Notes under the pieces: generated by a model
What the model saw: only the letters and a program-made list of their open reading frames with translations
What the model was told of the DNA's origin: nothing
The model's database searches: none
Assembly: GCF_039908645.1 (NCBI RefSeq)
Contig: NZ_CP150917.1
Coordinates: 1,336,501-1,400,500 of the forward strand
DNA from: Pseudomonas helvetica
GTDB lineage: Bacteria; Pseudomonadota; Gammaproteobacteria; Pseudomonadales; Pseudomonadaceae
Length of the DNA: 64,000 nucleotides
Direction of reading: 5' to 3'
In this document: one piece after another, positions 1 to 8,215 of the stretch
Position numbering within the stretch: the stretch's first letter is position 1
Layout: every line of letters starts with the position of its first letter
Position numbers and translations under genes: made by a program

Positions 1-1
1 G

Positions 2-1231
2 CTGGACCAGCAATTGCCGGCAGCGAGCTTCGCGCAATTTGTGGTCCTGGCAAAAACCATCGAGGAGCGCGAAAGCCTGCGCACCTGGCTGATCGAAACC
101 CTGAACGAACAATTCCCGGCCTTGCGCTCGCGGGTCACGCGCCTGGAAAACGGTCCGCCAGTGGGGTATCCGGTGCAGTTCCGGGTTACCGGTGAACACA
201 TTGAAGAAGTCCGCGCGCTGGCACGTAAAGTCGCGGCCAAGGTGCGTGAGAACCCGCATGTGGTCAACGTGCACCTGGACTGGGAAGAGCCGAGCAAAGT
301 GGTGTACCTGAACGTCGATCAGGACCGCGCGCGAGCCTTGGGCGTGAGCACGGCAAACCTGTCGAGGTTCTTGCAAAGCTCACTGACAGGTTCCAGCGTC
401 AGCCAGTACCGTGAAGACAACGAGTTGATCGAGATCCTCTTGCGCGGCACCTTGCACGAACGCACCGAACTGTCGCGGCTGTCGAGCCTGGCGGTGCCGA
501 CCGACAACGGCAAAAGTGTCGCGCTGTCGCAGGTGGCGACCCTGGAATACGGCTTTGAAGAAGGCATTATCTGGCACCGCAACCGCTTGCCAAACGTGAC
601 GATTCGCGCCGACATCTATGACAAGGAGCAGCCGGCAACCCTGGTTAAGCAGATCCTTCCGACACTCGAGCCGATTCGCGCCGAATTGCCTGACGGCTAT
701 TTGCTGGACGTCGGCGGCACGGTAGAAGACTCGACCCGTGGCCAGGATTCGGTGAATGCCGGTGTGCCGTTGTTCATCGTGGTTGTACTGACCTTGCTGA
801 TGCTGCAACTGCGCAGCTTCTCACGCACGGCGATGGTGTTTCTGACAGCGCCGTTGGGATTGATCGGTGTCACCTTGTTCCTGATGGTGTTCCGTCAGCC
901 GTTCGGTTTCGTGGCCATGCTCGGGACCATCGCGCTGTCGGGGATGATCATGCGTAACTCGGTGATCCTGGTCGACCAGATCGAACAGGACATCCTCGCC
1001 GGGCTCAAACCCTGGCAAGCGATCATCGAAGCCACGGTGCGGCGCTTCCGGCCTATCGTGCTGACTGCACTGGCCGCCGTGCTGGCGATGATTCCGCTGT
1101 CACGCAGCGTGTTCTTCGGCCCGATGGCGGTAGCGATCATGGGTGGCTTGATCGTCGCGACGGCGCTGACCTTGCTGTTCCTGCCGGCGCTGTATGCGGC
1201 GTGGTTCAGGGTCAAGAAAGAACCGGTTTGA
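2..1231 (+). CDS. RND-family efflux transporter permease, C-terminal part (5' end outside window)
   Basis: The frame is open from the first bases, so the gene starts upstream; about 409 residues are visible. Roughly residues 1-250 look like the second periplasmic porter/docking loop of an RND pump. Five hydrophobic segments follow (about residues 250-405), matching TM8 to TM12, with the conserved stretch GMIMRNSVILVDQIE between them. RND pumps are inner-membrane, proton-driven exporters working with a periplasmic adaptor and an outer-membrane channel, whose genes would lie upstream and are not visible. Substrate cannot be told; an organic-compound (HAE-type) pump is more likely than a metal pump. 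The stop is followed at once by a REPIN. Confidence 0.85.
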   Translation: MDQQLPAASFAQFVVLAKTIEERESLRTWLIETLNEQFPALRSRVTRLENGPPVGYPVQFRVTGEHIEEVRALARKVAAKVRENPHVVNVHLDWEEPSKVVYLNVDQDRARALGVSTANLSRFLQSSLTGSSVSQYREDNELIEILLRGTLHERTELSRLSSLAVPTDNGKSVALSQVATLEYGFEEGIIWHRNRLPNVTIRADIYDKEQPATLVKQILPTLEPIRAELPDGYLLDVGGTVEDSTRGQDSVNAGVPLFIVVVLTLLMLQLRSFSRTAMVFLTAPLGLIGVTLFLMVFRQPFGFVAMLGTIALSGMIMRNSVILVDQIEQDILAGLKPWQAIIEATVRRFRPIVLTALAAVLAMIPLSRSVFFGPMAVAIMGGLIVATALTLLFLPALYAAWFRVKKEPV

Positions 1232-1241
1232 CACAGGAACC

Positions 1242-1327
1242 GTAGGAGCAAAGCTTGCTCGCGATGGCATCAACGCGGTCATCAGGTCGACCGCGTCGCC
1301 TGCATCGCGAGCAAGCATTGCTCCTAC
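1242..1327. repeat. REPIN (paired inverted REP sequences)
   Basis: A 25-base sequence starting GTAGGAGCAAAGCTTGCTCG returns as an almost exact inverted copy at 1303-1327, with a variable middle of 36 bases. This is the Pseudomonas REP/REPIN type: a non-autonomous palindromic doublet between genes, mobilised by a RAYT transposase encoded elsewhere. It lies between the RND gene and fic and may also act as a transcript-end hairpin. Confidence 0.85.
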
Positions 1328-1333
1328 AGATAT

Positions 1334-1409
1334 CTCAGTTTTGGCTGATATTGAGACATGGGCGTCGTTATGTTGTACTCATAACTCAGTTTCTCGAGTT
1401 TTTGAGACA
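1334..1409 (+). promoter_or_regulatory. Two copies of a 25-bp dyad motif upstream of fic (candidate operator)
   Basis: Positions 1334-1358 and 1385-1409 each begin CTCAGTTT and end TTGAGACA with the same total length of 25, and the outer CTCA/TGAG bases form a dyad. The copies start 51 bp apart and the second ends three bases before the fic start codon. That placement suits an operator, perhaps for the winged-helix end of the Fic protein itself. The repetition is visible; the function is inferred. Confidence 0.35.
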
Positions 1410-1412
1410 GCG

Positions 1413-2768
1413 ATGATAAAAAGCCCTCCAGCCATAGACCCGAGTCTTTTCGACGCACTCGGCCAATCGCCTCACAAGGAAAAGCTGGTCGACTATCTGG
1501 CACTGCTCAAGCCGCTGGATGATCAGGGGCGTTACTTGCCGTTCGATGATCTGCGTTTTCGCTGGCCGCCCGGTCTTGATCCGACCTTATGCTGGGCCTT
1601 GGTGAAAAAGGCCCGCGTGGCGCAATACGTGCGTTTGTTGCCGCTGGGCGAGCCGAGCCAATGGGGCCAGTTCGTCCTGACACCGCTGGCACAGAAAACC
1701 CTCTCGACGGTTGATCGTCAGGCCACGACCGCCGCGCTGGAATACATGACTCATCATATCGGTGAGACGGCGCATTTCAGTTACCTGCTCAATGACCTGA
1801 TCGAAGACGAAGCGATCAGCAGCAGCCAGCTCGAGGGCGCCGCGACCACCGCGCTGGTGGCCAAGGACATGCTCAAGCGCAATCGCCTGCCGCGTACCCC
1901 GGACGAGCGAATGGTTATCGGCAACTACAAAATGATGATCTTCGCCTGGGAAAAACGTCACGAGCCATTGAGTGTCGAACTGATCCGGCAACTGCATCGT
2001 GTCGGCGTCGAAGGCATTGATGACGCGCTGTATTCGCCGGGACTTTTTCGCAGCAATGATCAAGTGGTGGTGCAGGATGGCGAAGGCAATACCGTTCATA
2101 CACCGCCGCCATCCACGGGCATCAGCGCTCGGCTCGATGGATTGGCGAGCTGGATCAACCAGCCCCACGACGACCCTCTACGCGTTGATTATGTGCACCC
2201 GATGATCAAGGCCATCGCCCTGCATTTTGCCCTGGGCTACGAGCATCCGTTTCGCGATGGCAATGGCCGGGTGGCGCGGGCGTTGTTTTACTGGTTCATG
2301 TTCAAGAATGACTTCTCGGCATTTCGCTACATCGCGATCAGCATTCTGCTGCGCAATGCGCCGGTGAAGTACGGTCGGTCTTATGTGCATACCGAGAGCG
2401 ACGCGCTGGACCTGACGTACTTCATCGATTACCAGTGTTCGGTGATTTTGCGGGCCGTGACCGGGTTCACGGCGGCTTATCAAAAAAGCCTGGTTGATGC
2501 CGAAGGTTTTGATCGCTGGCTGGAGGAATCCGGGCTTTTCGAGCAGTTGACCGAGAAGCAGCGCACGCTGTTTCAGATTGCCAAGAGCGGCAGGGCCAAG
2601 GAATTCACCGCGGTCAATGTGAAGGACAACCTGAACTGCTCCTACAACACGGCGGCCACGACCTTGAACGGTTTGGTTGAGTTGAAGCTGTTCGAGAAGA
2701 AAAAGATGGGCCGTGAGTGGGTGTTCTTTTTGCGCGAGTCATCACACATCAAAACAGACTGGTCGTAG
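1413..2768 (+). CDS. Fic-domain protein with winged-helix C-terminus (class II, self-inhibited)
   Basis: The 451-residue protein has the Fic catalytic motif HPFRDGNGR starting at H278 and an inhibitory motif SSQLEG at residues 137-142, which matches (S/T)xxxE(G/N) placed before the Fic core, i.e. class II. Fic enzymes transfer AMP or related groups from nucleotides to hydroxyl side chains. An N-terminal DUF4172-like region and a C-terminal winged-helix segment (about residues 385-440) suggest DNA binding or autoregulation. The ATG at 1413 is chosen because the open frame further upstream runs through the REPIN and the paired motifs. No antitoxin gene is adjacent, as expected for a class II protein. 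Target unknown. Confidence 0.9.
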   Translation: MIKSPPAIDPSLFDALGQSPHKEKLVDYLALLKPLDDQGRYLPFDDLRFRWPPGLDPTLCWALVKKARVAQYVRLLPLGEPSQWGQFVLTPLAQKTLSTVDRQATTAALEYMTHHIGETAHFSYLLNDLIEDEAISSSQLEGAATTALVAKDMLKRNRLPRTPDERMVIGNYKMMIFAWEKRHEPLSVELIRQLHRVGVEGIDDALYSPGLFRSNDQVVVQDGEGNTVHTPPPSTGISARLDGLASWINQPHDDPLRVDYVHPMIKAIALHFALGYEHPFRDGNGRVARALFYWFMFKNDFSAFRYIAISILLRNAPVKYGRSYVHTESDALDLTYFIDYQCSVILRAVTGFTAAYQKSLVDAEGFDRWLEESGLFEQLTEKQRTLFQIAKSGRAKEFTAVNVKDNLNCSYNTAATTLNGLVELKLFEKKKMGREWVFFLRESSHIKTDWS

Positions 2769-2800
2769 GCTGCGATCCAAACATCAAAAGATCGCAGCCT
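2767..2800. terminator. Hairpin repeat closing fic and the convergent DUF6124 gene
   Basis: AGGCTGCGATC (2767-2777) pairs perfectly with GATCGCAGCCT (2790-2800) around a 12-base loop; the hairpin overlaps the last base pairs of the fic stop. The flanking GCGGCAGCTCCTAC belongs to a repeat type seen again in part near 49720. It sits between two convergent genes and probably ends transcription from both sides, though there is no U-tract. Confidence 0.5.
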
Positions 2801-2826
2801 GCGGCAGCTCCTACGCGGTGGTGCTG

Positions 2827-3201
2827 TTAAGTCTCTGGCTGATCAATGTTATCCAGCGCGCGGTTTACCGCCAGTTCCGCCAGGGCCACCATCTGCTGAA
2901 TCGCCAGTGCGCTGTTGCGCTTGGGGCCGTCGAGTTCAAACGCCAGGTCGCTGGCCATGACATTGGCCGAGGCCAGGGTTTCGCAGGCGTGGGCCAGCAG
3001 GGTTTCGCTGTCGACCTCTGGGGCGATGACGAAGATGCAGCTGGGGCGGCGGTCGGTCAGCAACTTCTTGGTTTCAGGTAACAGCAGGTAATGATCGAGC
3101 GCCCGGTGGGCGGCGGCGTGGAGTTCTTTCGAGTCGAGGGACGCGTAGGGGGAGACGCTTTCGGCGTCGGCTTCGGGGGGATTGGGTGTGGGCTTGAACA
3201 T
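2827..3201 (-). CDS. DUF6124-type small protein
   Basis: A 124-residue protein starting MFKPTPNPPEAD, with an acidic, proline-rich start and a helical remainder (ALDHYLLLP, ETLASANVMASDLAFEL, IQQMVALAELAVNRAL). I recognise it as one of the small Pseudomonas proteins of the DUF6124/DUF3077 kind, which have no known function. No signal peptide or membrane segment is seen. The ATG at 3201 has AGGAG seven bases upstream; an in-frame extension to 3351 would run through a highly structured leader and is not used. The leader suggests strong post-transcriptional control. It is convergent with fic and otherwise isolated. Confidence 0.8.
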   Translation of the reverse strand: MFKPTPNPPEADAESVSPYASLDSKELHAAAHRALDHYLLLPETKKLLTDRRPSCIFVIAPEVDSETLLAHACETLASANVMASDLAFELDGPKRNSALAIQQMVALAELAVNRALDNIDQPET

Positions 3202-3208
3202 GATGAAA

Positions 3209-3426
3209 CTCCTAGTACGTAAGTAAGGAGCCGACACCATCGCTACCAAACGATTAGGGTGGCGGCCATACGCAGGTTGGTAGACCGGTGTACTAGGAAC
3301 CCGGCGCACCCGAAGGCGCCCTGCGCATGGCCACCATTTAGCAGAGGCCAAAATATGGCTCCGCAGAAGTGACGCTTTGCGCCTAGTACCACCGGGCTAC
3401 CAAACCCGATCGCTGATTTTCAGCGA
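3209..3426 (-). promoter_or_regulatory. Structured leader of the DUF6124 gene with three mutually complementary arms
   Basis: Read on the minus strand, arm A (3405-3382) is followed by its near-exact inverted copy B (3297-3276), then by A' (3251-3234 plus 3218-3211), a split direct copy of A. B can pair with A or with A' but not with both. The B/A' pairing covers part of the AGGAG ribosome-binding site (3213-3209). A perfect hairpin with a 7-bp stem and 3-base loop (3426-3410) precedes arm A. This resembles a translation switch or a repeated cis element; the arms are seen, the switching is inferred. Confidence 0.5.
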
Positions 3427-3604
3427 CCCGGAGACGATAGAGCCCAGTGCCCAAGCGCACAAGCCGGCGGATTCTGGCGTAGGTGTAGGGCGCAACGCAA
3501 GACGCTGTGGCTTGTGACGAACGCAGTCGCCATGCAATTAAACACCACCAAACTGATGTGGGGGCGGGCAAGCCCTAATCCCCATAGTCAAGCCGTTACG
3601 CGAC

Positions 3605-3755
3605 CCTGTAGCAGCTGGCGAAGCCTGCGTTCGAGTGCGAAGCGCTCGCAAAATGGCAAACTTCGTCCTTTCAGGGACACCGCATATCGCCTATTTGCGA
3701 CCGCTTCGTCCGGATGCGGCCCAGACCTAACGCAGGCTGCGCCAGCTGCTACAGG
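3605..3755. repeat. Long inverted-repeat element with matching 25-bp ends
   Basis: CCTGTAGCAGCTGGCG at the left end (3605-3629) returns inverted at the right end (3731-3755). The intervening ~100 bases contain further dyads (GCGAAGCGCTCGC). It is a REPIN-like element of a different sequence class from those beginning GTAGGAGC. The rest of the gap 3427-3853 holds no convincing gene. Confidence 0.65.
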
Positions 3756-3814
3756 GAATGTGCCGAGGCTGACATTCTTTGACTTACAGGCATTAAGGCA
3801 AGCCCGCTTGTATT

Positions 3815-3840
3815 GATCGTTCCCGCGCGTGGGAACGATC
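3815..3840. terminator. Perfect hairpin downstream of the DUF4197 gene
   Basis: GATCGTTCCC and GGGAACGATC form a 10-bp perfect stem around GCGCGT, 13 bases past the stop of the minus-strand DUF4197 gene. The U-tract is missing, so it could be a repeat rather than a strong intrinsic terminator. Confidence 0.45.
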
Positions 3841-3853
3841 AGCGGGGGGAGGG

Positions 3854-4543
3854 TTACAGCGCGCCGAAGACTTTCTTCGCCAGGCTGGTCGCGGCTTCCG
3901 CCGGGTTGGCGCGGATGCCTTCTTCTTTCTGGGCGATCATCTTGAACAGGCCGTCCAGGGCCTTTTCCGTCACGTAGCCTTCAACGTTGGCACTCTTGGC
4001 ATCGAGCACGCCGAAGGTTGCCGCCTGGCTGGCGAACGAGTTGTACTGCTTGGCCAGGCCCACCTGGTCAGTGGCTTGTTTGACGATCGGCAGGAACTTG
4101 GCGCGGATTTGTTCGCGGCTGGTCTTGTCCAGGTATTGGGTGGCCGAATCCTTGCCGCCGGTGAGGATGCCCTTGGCATCGGTCACGGTCATCTTTTTCA
4201 CCGCATCCACCAGCAGCGCCTGGGCCTGCGGCATGGCCGCTTCCGCCGCCTTGTTCATGCTGGTTTCCAGTTGATCGACCTGGTCCCCCATGCCGAACTG
4301 TTTCATCTTGCTGGCGACCTTGCCCAGTTTGCCCGGCAGTTCGATCTTCACTTCAGGGTTGTTGCTGAAACCGCCCGGTTTGCCGAGCGTGGTAACGGCC
4401 GCTACGGCCCCTTGGGCCAGGGCGTCCTTGAGACCGCCCGAGGCTTCGCCCTGGGAAAGACTGCCCAGCGACAGGGCCAGCGCGTTGGCGGAGATCAGCA
4501 GGCCAGCACAGAGGCTGGCGAAGCGAAAGGTAGAGCGGAGCAT
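3854..4543 (-). CDS. DUF4197 family exported protein
   Basis: A 229-residue protein with a clear signal peptide (basic start MLRSTFR, hydrophobic core, then ANALA as probable signal-peptidase I site near residue 23). The mature part has the features I associate with DUF4197: GLKDALAQG near its start, repeated helical segments, and a C-terminus rich in Ala/Lys. The function of the family is unknown; location is probably periplasm or outer envelope. The ATG at 4543 is preferred over one nine codons upstream because AAGGAA lies just before it and the signal peptide then begins properly. It is transcribed in the same direction as plsB, whose stop lies to the right of it, 56 bases upstream. Confidence 0.8.
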   Translation of the reverse strand: MLRSTFRFASLCAGLLISANALALSLGSLSQGEASGGLKDALAQGAVAAVTTLGKPGGFSNNPEVKIELPGKLGKVASKMKQFGMGDQVDQLETSMNKAAEAAMPQAQALLVDAVKKMTVTDAKGILTGGKDSATQYLDKTSREQIRAKFLPIVKQATDQVGLAKQYNSFASQAATFGVLDAKSANVEGYVTEKALDGLFKMIAQKEEGIRANPAEAATSLAKKVFGAL

Positions 4544-4599
4544 GGCAGTTTCCTTATTCGATAAAAGCAATTAACGGACCGCGGACGGCTTTAAATCAT

Positions 4600-7104
4600 T
4601 TAGTCGGTTTGCAGCGCAGGTGCGGGTTGATCCGCCGCATCTTCGCTGCGATGCAGCGCCACTTGACGGATCGACAAGCGAATCTCCGCCGGCAACACGC
4701 GTTTGGCCGCGCCTTCAGCCAGTTCGCCGAGCAGTTCGTGGTGGCTCAGCTTGCCGGCTTCGTCGCGCTTGAGCACGTCGAGGTTCAGCAGGGTCTGGAT
4801 GAAGTGGCGGAACAGGCTCTTGTCGAAGAACTCCGGGGCGTTCAGGCCATGCAGGATCGACAGGCGCTGGGCCATGACCGTGCACAGGTCTTCCAGTTCT
4901 TCGGCGCTGAGGGTGTTCTGGCCGCTGTTGAGCAGCAGGGAAACGGTCATGTAGAAGCGCTGCAAGGTCTGCGCGATGCTCTTGGACAGCAAGGTCAGCA
5001 GCACGAAATGCCGGGAGCTTGGCGCCGGGCGCAAGTACACGTTGTTCTCGAAACGCAGCAGGCCTTGTTCGACAAAGGCTTCGAGCCATTGGTCGATCAC
5101 CGCATCCAGTTCGTCCAGCGACCAGCGAATGAACAGCTCCGATTGCAGGTACGGATACAGCGCGCGCGCGTAGCGCAGGATTTGTTCGCGGCTCATGCGC
5201 GAGGCGCTCTGGAAGAAGCTCGCGAGCAACGCCGGCAGGGCGAAAATGTGCAGCACGTTGTTGCGGTAGTAGGTCATCAGGACGGCGTTTTGCTCGTCCA
5301 GGTAAAGAATCTTGCCCAGCGCATCGCTTTGCTCAGAGAGCAGGTCCATGTCCTTGACGTGTTCGATCAACGCCCGGCCGTCACCTTCCGGCAGCGTGGT
5401 GTGTGGCGAGTAAGGCACTTTGCGCAGCAAGGCCAGATACAAATCGAGCACTCGCGCCATGGCGCGGTCGTCCAGCGCCAGACGGCTGGTGGAGAGCAGA
5501 GCCAGCGCCACCAGGTTCACCGGGTTGATCGCGGCGGCTTCGTTCAAATGCCGCGCCACGCGCTCGCCGAGGCGGTTGGTGGTTGCGTTGAGCCAGGCCG
5601 GCTTGAACTGTGGGCCAAGCTCCTGGGTGCGCCAATCCGGTTGCTCGCTGTCGAGGAACTCCGCCAGTTTGATCGGCTCGCCGAAGTTCACCGCCACCTG
5701 GCCGAAGCGCTGCTTGAGCGCGCCGATGACTTTGAAAATGTCGAAGATCGACTCTTTCTTCTTGCTTGCGCCACGCAGTTCACCGAGGTAGGTCCGGCCT
5801 TCGAGCACTCGCTCGTAACCGATGTACACCGGGATGAAGACGATCGGCATGCGCGACGAGCGCAGGAAGCTGCGCAGGGTGATCGCCAGCATCCCGGTTT
5901 TCGGTTGCAGCATGCGCCCGGTGCGCGAACGGCCGCCCTCGACGAAGTACTCCACCGGGAAGCCTTTGGTGAACAGCGTGTGCAGGTATTCGTTGAACAC
6001 CGAGGTGTAGAGCGGATTGCCCTTGAAGGTGCGGCGCATGAAGAACGCCCCGCCGCGCCGCAGCAGGCTGCCGATCACCGGCATGTTGAGGTTGATCCCG
6101 GCGGCGACGTGCGGCGGCGTCAGGCCGTTGCGAAACAGCAGGTAGGAGAGCAGCAGGTAATCGATGTGGCTGCGATGGCACGGCACGTAGATCACTTCGT
6201 GACCTTGGGCGACTTTCTGCACGCCTTCGATGTGGTTGACCTTGATCCCGTCGTAGATCTTGTTCCAGAACCAGCTCAGCACCACTTCCAGAAAACGGAT
6301 CGCGGTGTAGGTGTAGTCCGAGGCAATTTCGTTGCCGTAACGCAGAGCCTGCGCCTTGGCTTTCTCGGGCGAAATGTTTTCGCGCTCGGCTTCGTCGAGG
6401 ATCGCCTGTTTGACCAATGGCTGATTCAGCAGGCCTTTGACCAGGTTGCGCCGGTGGGAAATGTCTGGGCCGATGACCGCGGCTTTGAGGTTGCGAAAGT
6501 GCACCCGCAAAATGCGTTGGGCCATGCGCACGGTGCGTTCATGGCCCTTGTTGTGCTCGATCAACTCGCGCAGGTGGATCGGCGCGGAGAATTGCACGCG
6601 GGTCTTGCGCCCCAGGATCATAATGCTCAGCAGTCGGCGCAGACGTCCGGTCACCGCCCAGCTATCAGCGAAGAGCAGTTTCCACGGGCTCGATTCGCTG
6701 TCCGGCGACTGGCCCCAGAACACGCTGACCGGGATGATCTGCGCGTCTTCGGCGCCATTCTGGCTCAGGGCGCTGACCAGCCGGGTCAGGGTGGGCGGTG
6801 CGCCGCGCTTGTCCTGGCGGCCGAGCCAGTCGGGCTCAGGCGTCAGGTAGAAAAACGCCGCAGGCTCCAGCAGATTGCCCACTGATGTCGGCAGCACCGG
6901 ACGCGGCAGTCCGGCCTTGCTGCATTCGGTATCGACCACGGCAAGATCAGTCAGCGAAGGATTTTGCAGGACGTAGAACACCGGACGACTGCGGTCGAGG
7001 TTGAGGGTGAAGGACGACTGATTGATCGTCTCCGAGCGAACCCAGAGGTACAACAGTCGGCGCAAGGCGCCAAACACCAGACGGCGGAACGGGGAGCGGG
7101 TCAT
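4600..7104 (-). CDS. plsB: Glycerol-3-phosphate 1-O-acyltransferase PlsB
   Basis: The 834-residue length is normal for PlsB. The acyltransferase block I motif HRSHID has its catalytic pair at H310 and D315 (HX4D), and block [14 protein letters not shown] and block IV with IPVYIGYE follow at the expected distances. The enzyme moves a fatty acyl group from acyl-ACP or acyl-CoA to position 1 of glycerol-3-phosphate, the first step of phospholipid synthesis, at the inner membrane. The gene is divergent from a cold-shock gene, with 245 bases between the start codons. cdsA, later in the window, acts further down the same pathway. Confidence 0.97.
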   Translation of the reverse strand: MTRSPFRRLVFGALRRLLYLWVRSETINQSSFTLNLDRSRPVFYVLQNPSLTDLAVVDTECSKAGLPRPVLPTSVGNLLEPAAFFYLTPEPDWLGRQDKRGAPPTLTRLVSALSQNGAEDAQIIPVSVFWGQSPDSESSPWKLLFADSWAVTGRLRRLLSIMILGRKTRVQFSAPIHLRELIEHNKGHERTVRMAQRILRVHFRNLKAAVIGPDISHRRNLVKGLLNQPLVKQAILDEAERENISPEKAKAQALRYGNEIASDYTYTAIRFLEVVLSWFWNKIYDGIKVNHIEGVQKVAQGHEVIYVPCHRSHIDYLLLSYLLFRNGLTPPHVAAGINLNMPVIGSLLRRGGAFFMRRTFKGNPLYTSVFNEYLHTLFTKGFPVEYFVEGGRSRTGRMLQPKTGMLAITLRSFLRSSRMPIVFIPVYIGYERVLEGRTYLGELRGASKKKESIFDIFKVIGALKQRFGQVAVNFGEPIKLAEFLDSEQPDWRTQELGPQFKPAWLNATTNRLGERVARHLNEAAAINPVNLVALALLSTSRLALDDRAMARVLDLYLALLRKVPYSPHTTLPEGDGRALIEHVKDMDLLSEQSDALGKILYLDEQNAVLMTYYRNNVLHIFALPALLASFFQSASRMSREQILRYARALYPYLQSELFIRWSLDELDAVIDQWLEAFVEQGLLRFENNVYLRPAPSSRHFVLLTLLSKSIAQTLQRFYMTVSLLLNSGQNTLSAEELEDLCTVMAQRLSILHGLNAPEFFDKSLFRHFIQTLLNLDVLKRDEAGKLSHHELLGELAEGAAKRVLPAEIRLSIRQVALHRSEDAADQPAPALQTD

Positions 7105-7204
7105 ACGGCTTCTGCTTTAGTTGAAAAAACCGAGCAAGCGCTCGGGGCCGGTAGTGTGCCGTATTCGTCGAAAGTCGGCAAAAAAGCGCCGAAGTAATCT
7201 TGAG

Positions 7205-7232
7205 TTGAGAGTTTTTACCACTGTCATATACT
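7205..7232 (+). promoter_or_regulatory. Sigma-70 type promoter of the cold-shock gene
   Basis: TTGAGA (7205-7210) and TATACT (7227-7232) are separated by 16 bases. A start near 7239 would give a 5' leader of about 110 bases, long like those of other cold-shock mRNAs. Inferred from consensus only. Confidence 0.5.
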
Positions 7233-7240
7233 CGGCCAGT

Positions 7241-7292
7241 CGTTTGCCACTATCGGCGCTGTTTCTTACAGTCAACCGAGCGCTGGCAAACG
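7241..7292 (+). promoter_or_regulatory. Hairpin in the 5' leader of the cold-shock mRNA
   Basis: CGTTTGCCA (7241-7249) pairs perfectly with TGGCAAACG (7284-7292). Inside, GCGCT (7256-7260) can pair with AGCGC (7279-7283), or CTGT/ACAG can form a small inner stem. The structure ends about 45 bases before the ribosome-binding site. It could act in cold stability or translation of the mRNA, as leaders do in the cspA family. Confidence 0.45.
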
Positions 7293-7349
7293 TTCACAAG
7301 GCGTGTTCATGAGCACGCCGACCAATAATAAAAATAGGGGGATTGATTG

Positions 7350-7559
7350 ATGGCAACGCGCGAGACCGGCAACGTGAAGTGGTTCAACGACGCCAAGGGC
7401 TACGGCTTCATTCAGCGTGAGGACGGGGCAGACGTGTTCGTGCATTACCGCGCGATCCGTGGCGAAGGCCACCGCTCGTTGGCCGAAGGCCAGCAGGTTG
7501 AATACGCCGTGGTCGATGGGCAGAAAGGTTTGCAGGCTGAGGATGTAGTCGGCCTGTAA
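7350..7559 (+). CDS. Cold-shock domain protein (CspA family)
   Basis: A 69-residue single cold-shock domain with RNP1 (KGYGFI) and RNP2 (VFVHY). Such proteins bind single-stranded RNA and act as RNA chaperones or antiterminators in the cytoplasm. The ATG at 7350 follows AGGGGGATTG, a good ribosome-binding site; the TTG one codon earlier is less likely. Compared with CspA, the segment after RNP2 ([17 protein letters not shown]) is typical of the Pseudomonas paralogues. It is monocistronic, divergent from plsB, and followed by a REPIN. Which of the several Csp paralogues it is cannot be told from sequence alone. Confidence 0.95.
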   Translation: MATRETGNVKWFNDAKGYGFIQREDGADVFVHYRAIRGEGHRSLAEGQQVEYAVVDGQKGLQAEDVVGL

Positions 7560-7589
7560 CCCACGGACTGCGAAATCACCATCATTCCC

Positions 7590-7722
7590 TGTGGCGAGCG
7601 GGCTTGCCCGCGTTGGGTCGCGAAGCGGCCCCAAATTCAGCAAACGCAGTGTTTCAGGAAGTACGCGTTCGCTGGTTTTACGGCTGCTGCGCAGTCGAAC
7701 GGGGGCAAGCCCCCTCGCCACA
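7590..7722. repeat. REPIN
   Basis: TGTGGCGAGCGGGCTTGCCC (from 7590) returns inverted as GGGGCAAGCCCCCTCGCCACA ending at 7722, with some differences. An inner dyad (TTGGGTCGCGAAGCGGCCCCAA) lies beside the left arm. It separates the cold-shock gene from the convergent gene at 7739. Confidence 0.8.
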
Positions 7723-7738
7723 CGGCTGTCTAGCAGGG

Positions 7739-8116
7739 TTAAGCGGTTTTCCAGGTGATCTCTTCTTCACCGTCGACGCTGATCCGAATCCAGCGATCCG
7801 CCGTCTCTTCACCTTCTTCCTCGACCCAGGTCCCTGGCGCGCAGCGCACTTCGACATTCAGTGCGGCAAAGGCGGCGCGGGCGCAGGCGATGTCGTCGTC
7901 CCACGGCGTCTGGTCGCTTTCCAGGTACAGGCTGTTCCACTTGCCCACGGCTTTTGGTAGCCAGGTCACAGGCACGTTGCCGGCCTTGCACTTGTAGGTC
8001 TGACCTTTCTGAACCCAGTCGGTGCAAGGGCCCAGCGCCGCGCCGAGCCAGGTGGCGATGGCCTTGTAGTCGACGTCGGCGTCTTTCAGGTAAATCTCGA
8101 TATCGGGTTGGCGCAT
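7739..8116 (-). CDS. Conserved hypothetical protein, acidic, 125 residues
   Basis: I do not recognise a named family. The protein is acidic, rich in Trp (eight), with no signal peptide or membrane segment; features include WLGAALGPCTDW near residue 23, three cysteines, and a C-terminal acidic strand-like part (WVEEEGEETADRWIRISVDGEEEITW). The start MRQPDIEIYL has GAGGAACATCC upstream. Codon use fits the host, and it stands alone between a REPIN and the rlmA end, 99 bases from rlmA and in the same direction. It is probably a small cytosolic protein. Confidence 0.7.
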   Translation of the reverse strand: MRQPDIEIYLKDADVDYKAIATWLGAALGPCTDWVQKGQTYKCKAGNVPVTWLPKAVGKWNSLYLESDQTPWDDDIACARAAFAALNVEVRCAPGTWVEEEGEETADRWIRISVDGEEEITWKTA

Positions 8117-8215
8117 GGATGTTCCTCACTGCGGGTTTCGAAAAATCCATTCGCGGATTTAGCCGGTCTCAAGCCACTGCTCAAGACCAAAAGTTTAAGG
8201 GGTGCTCTGAAATAA

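Noticed and set aside
1194-1412. N-terminal extension of the fic frame by 73 codons.
   Set aside because: It runs through the REPIN and the paired 25-bp motifs; the ATG at 1413 gives the normal start.
3202-3351. Upstream extension of the DUF6124 frame.
   Set aside because: The added 50 codons are the inverted-repeat leader; the ATG at 3201 has its own AGGAG.
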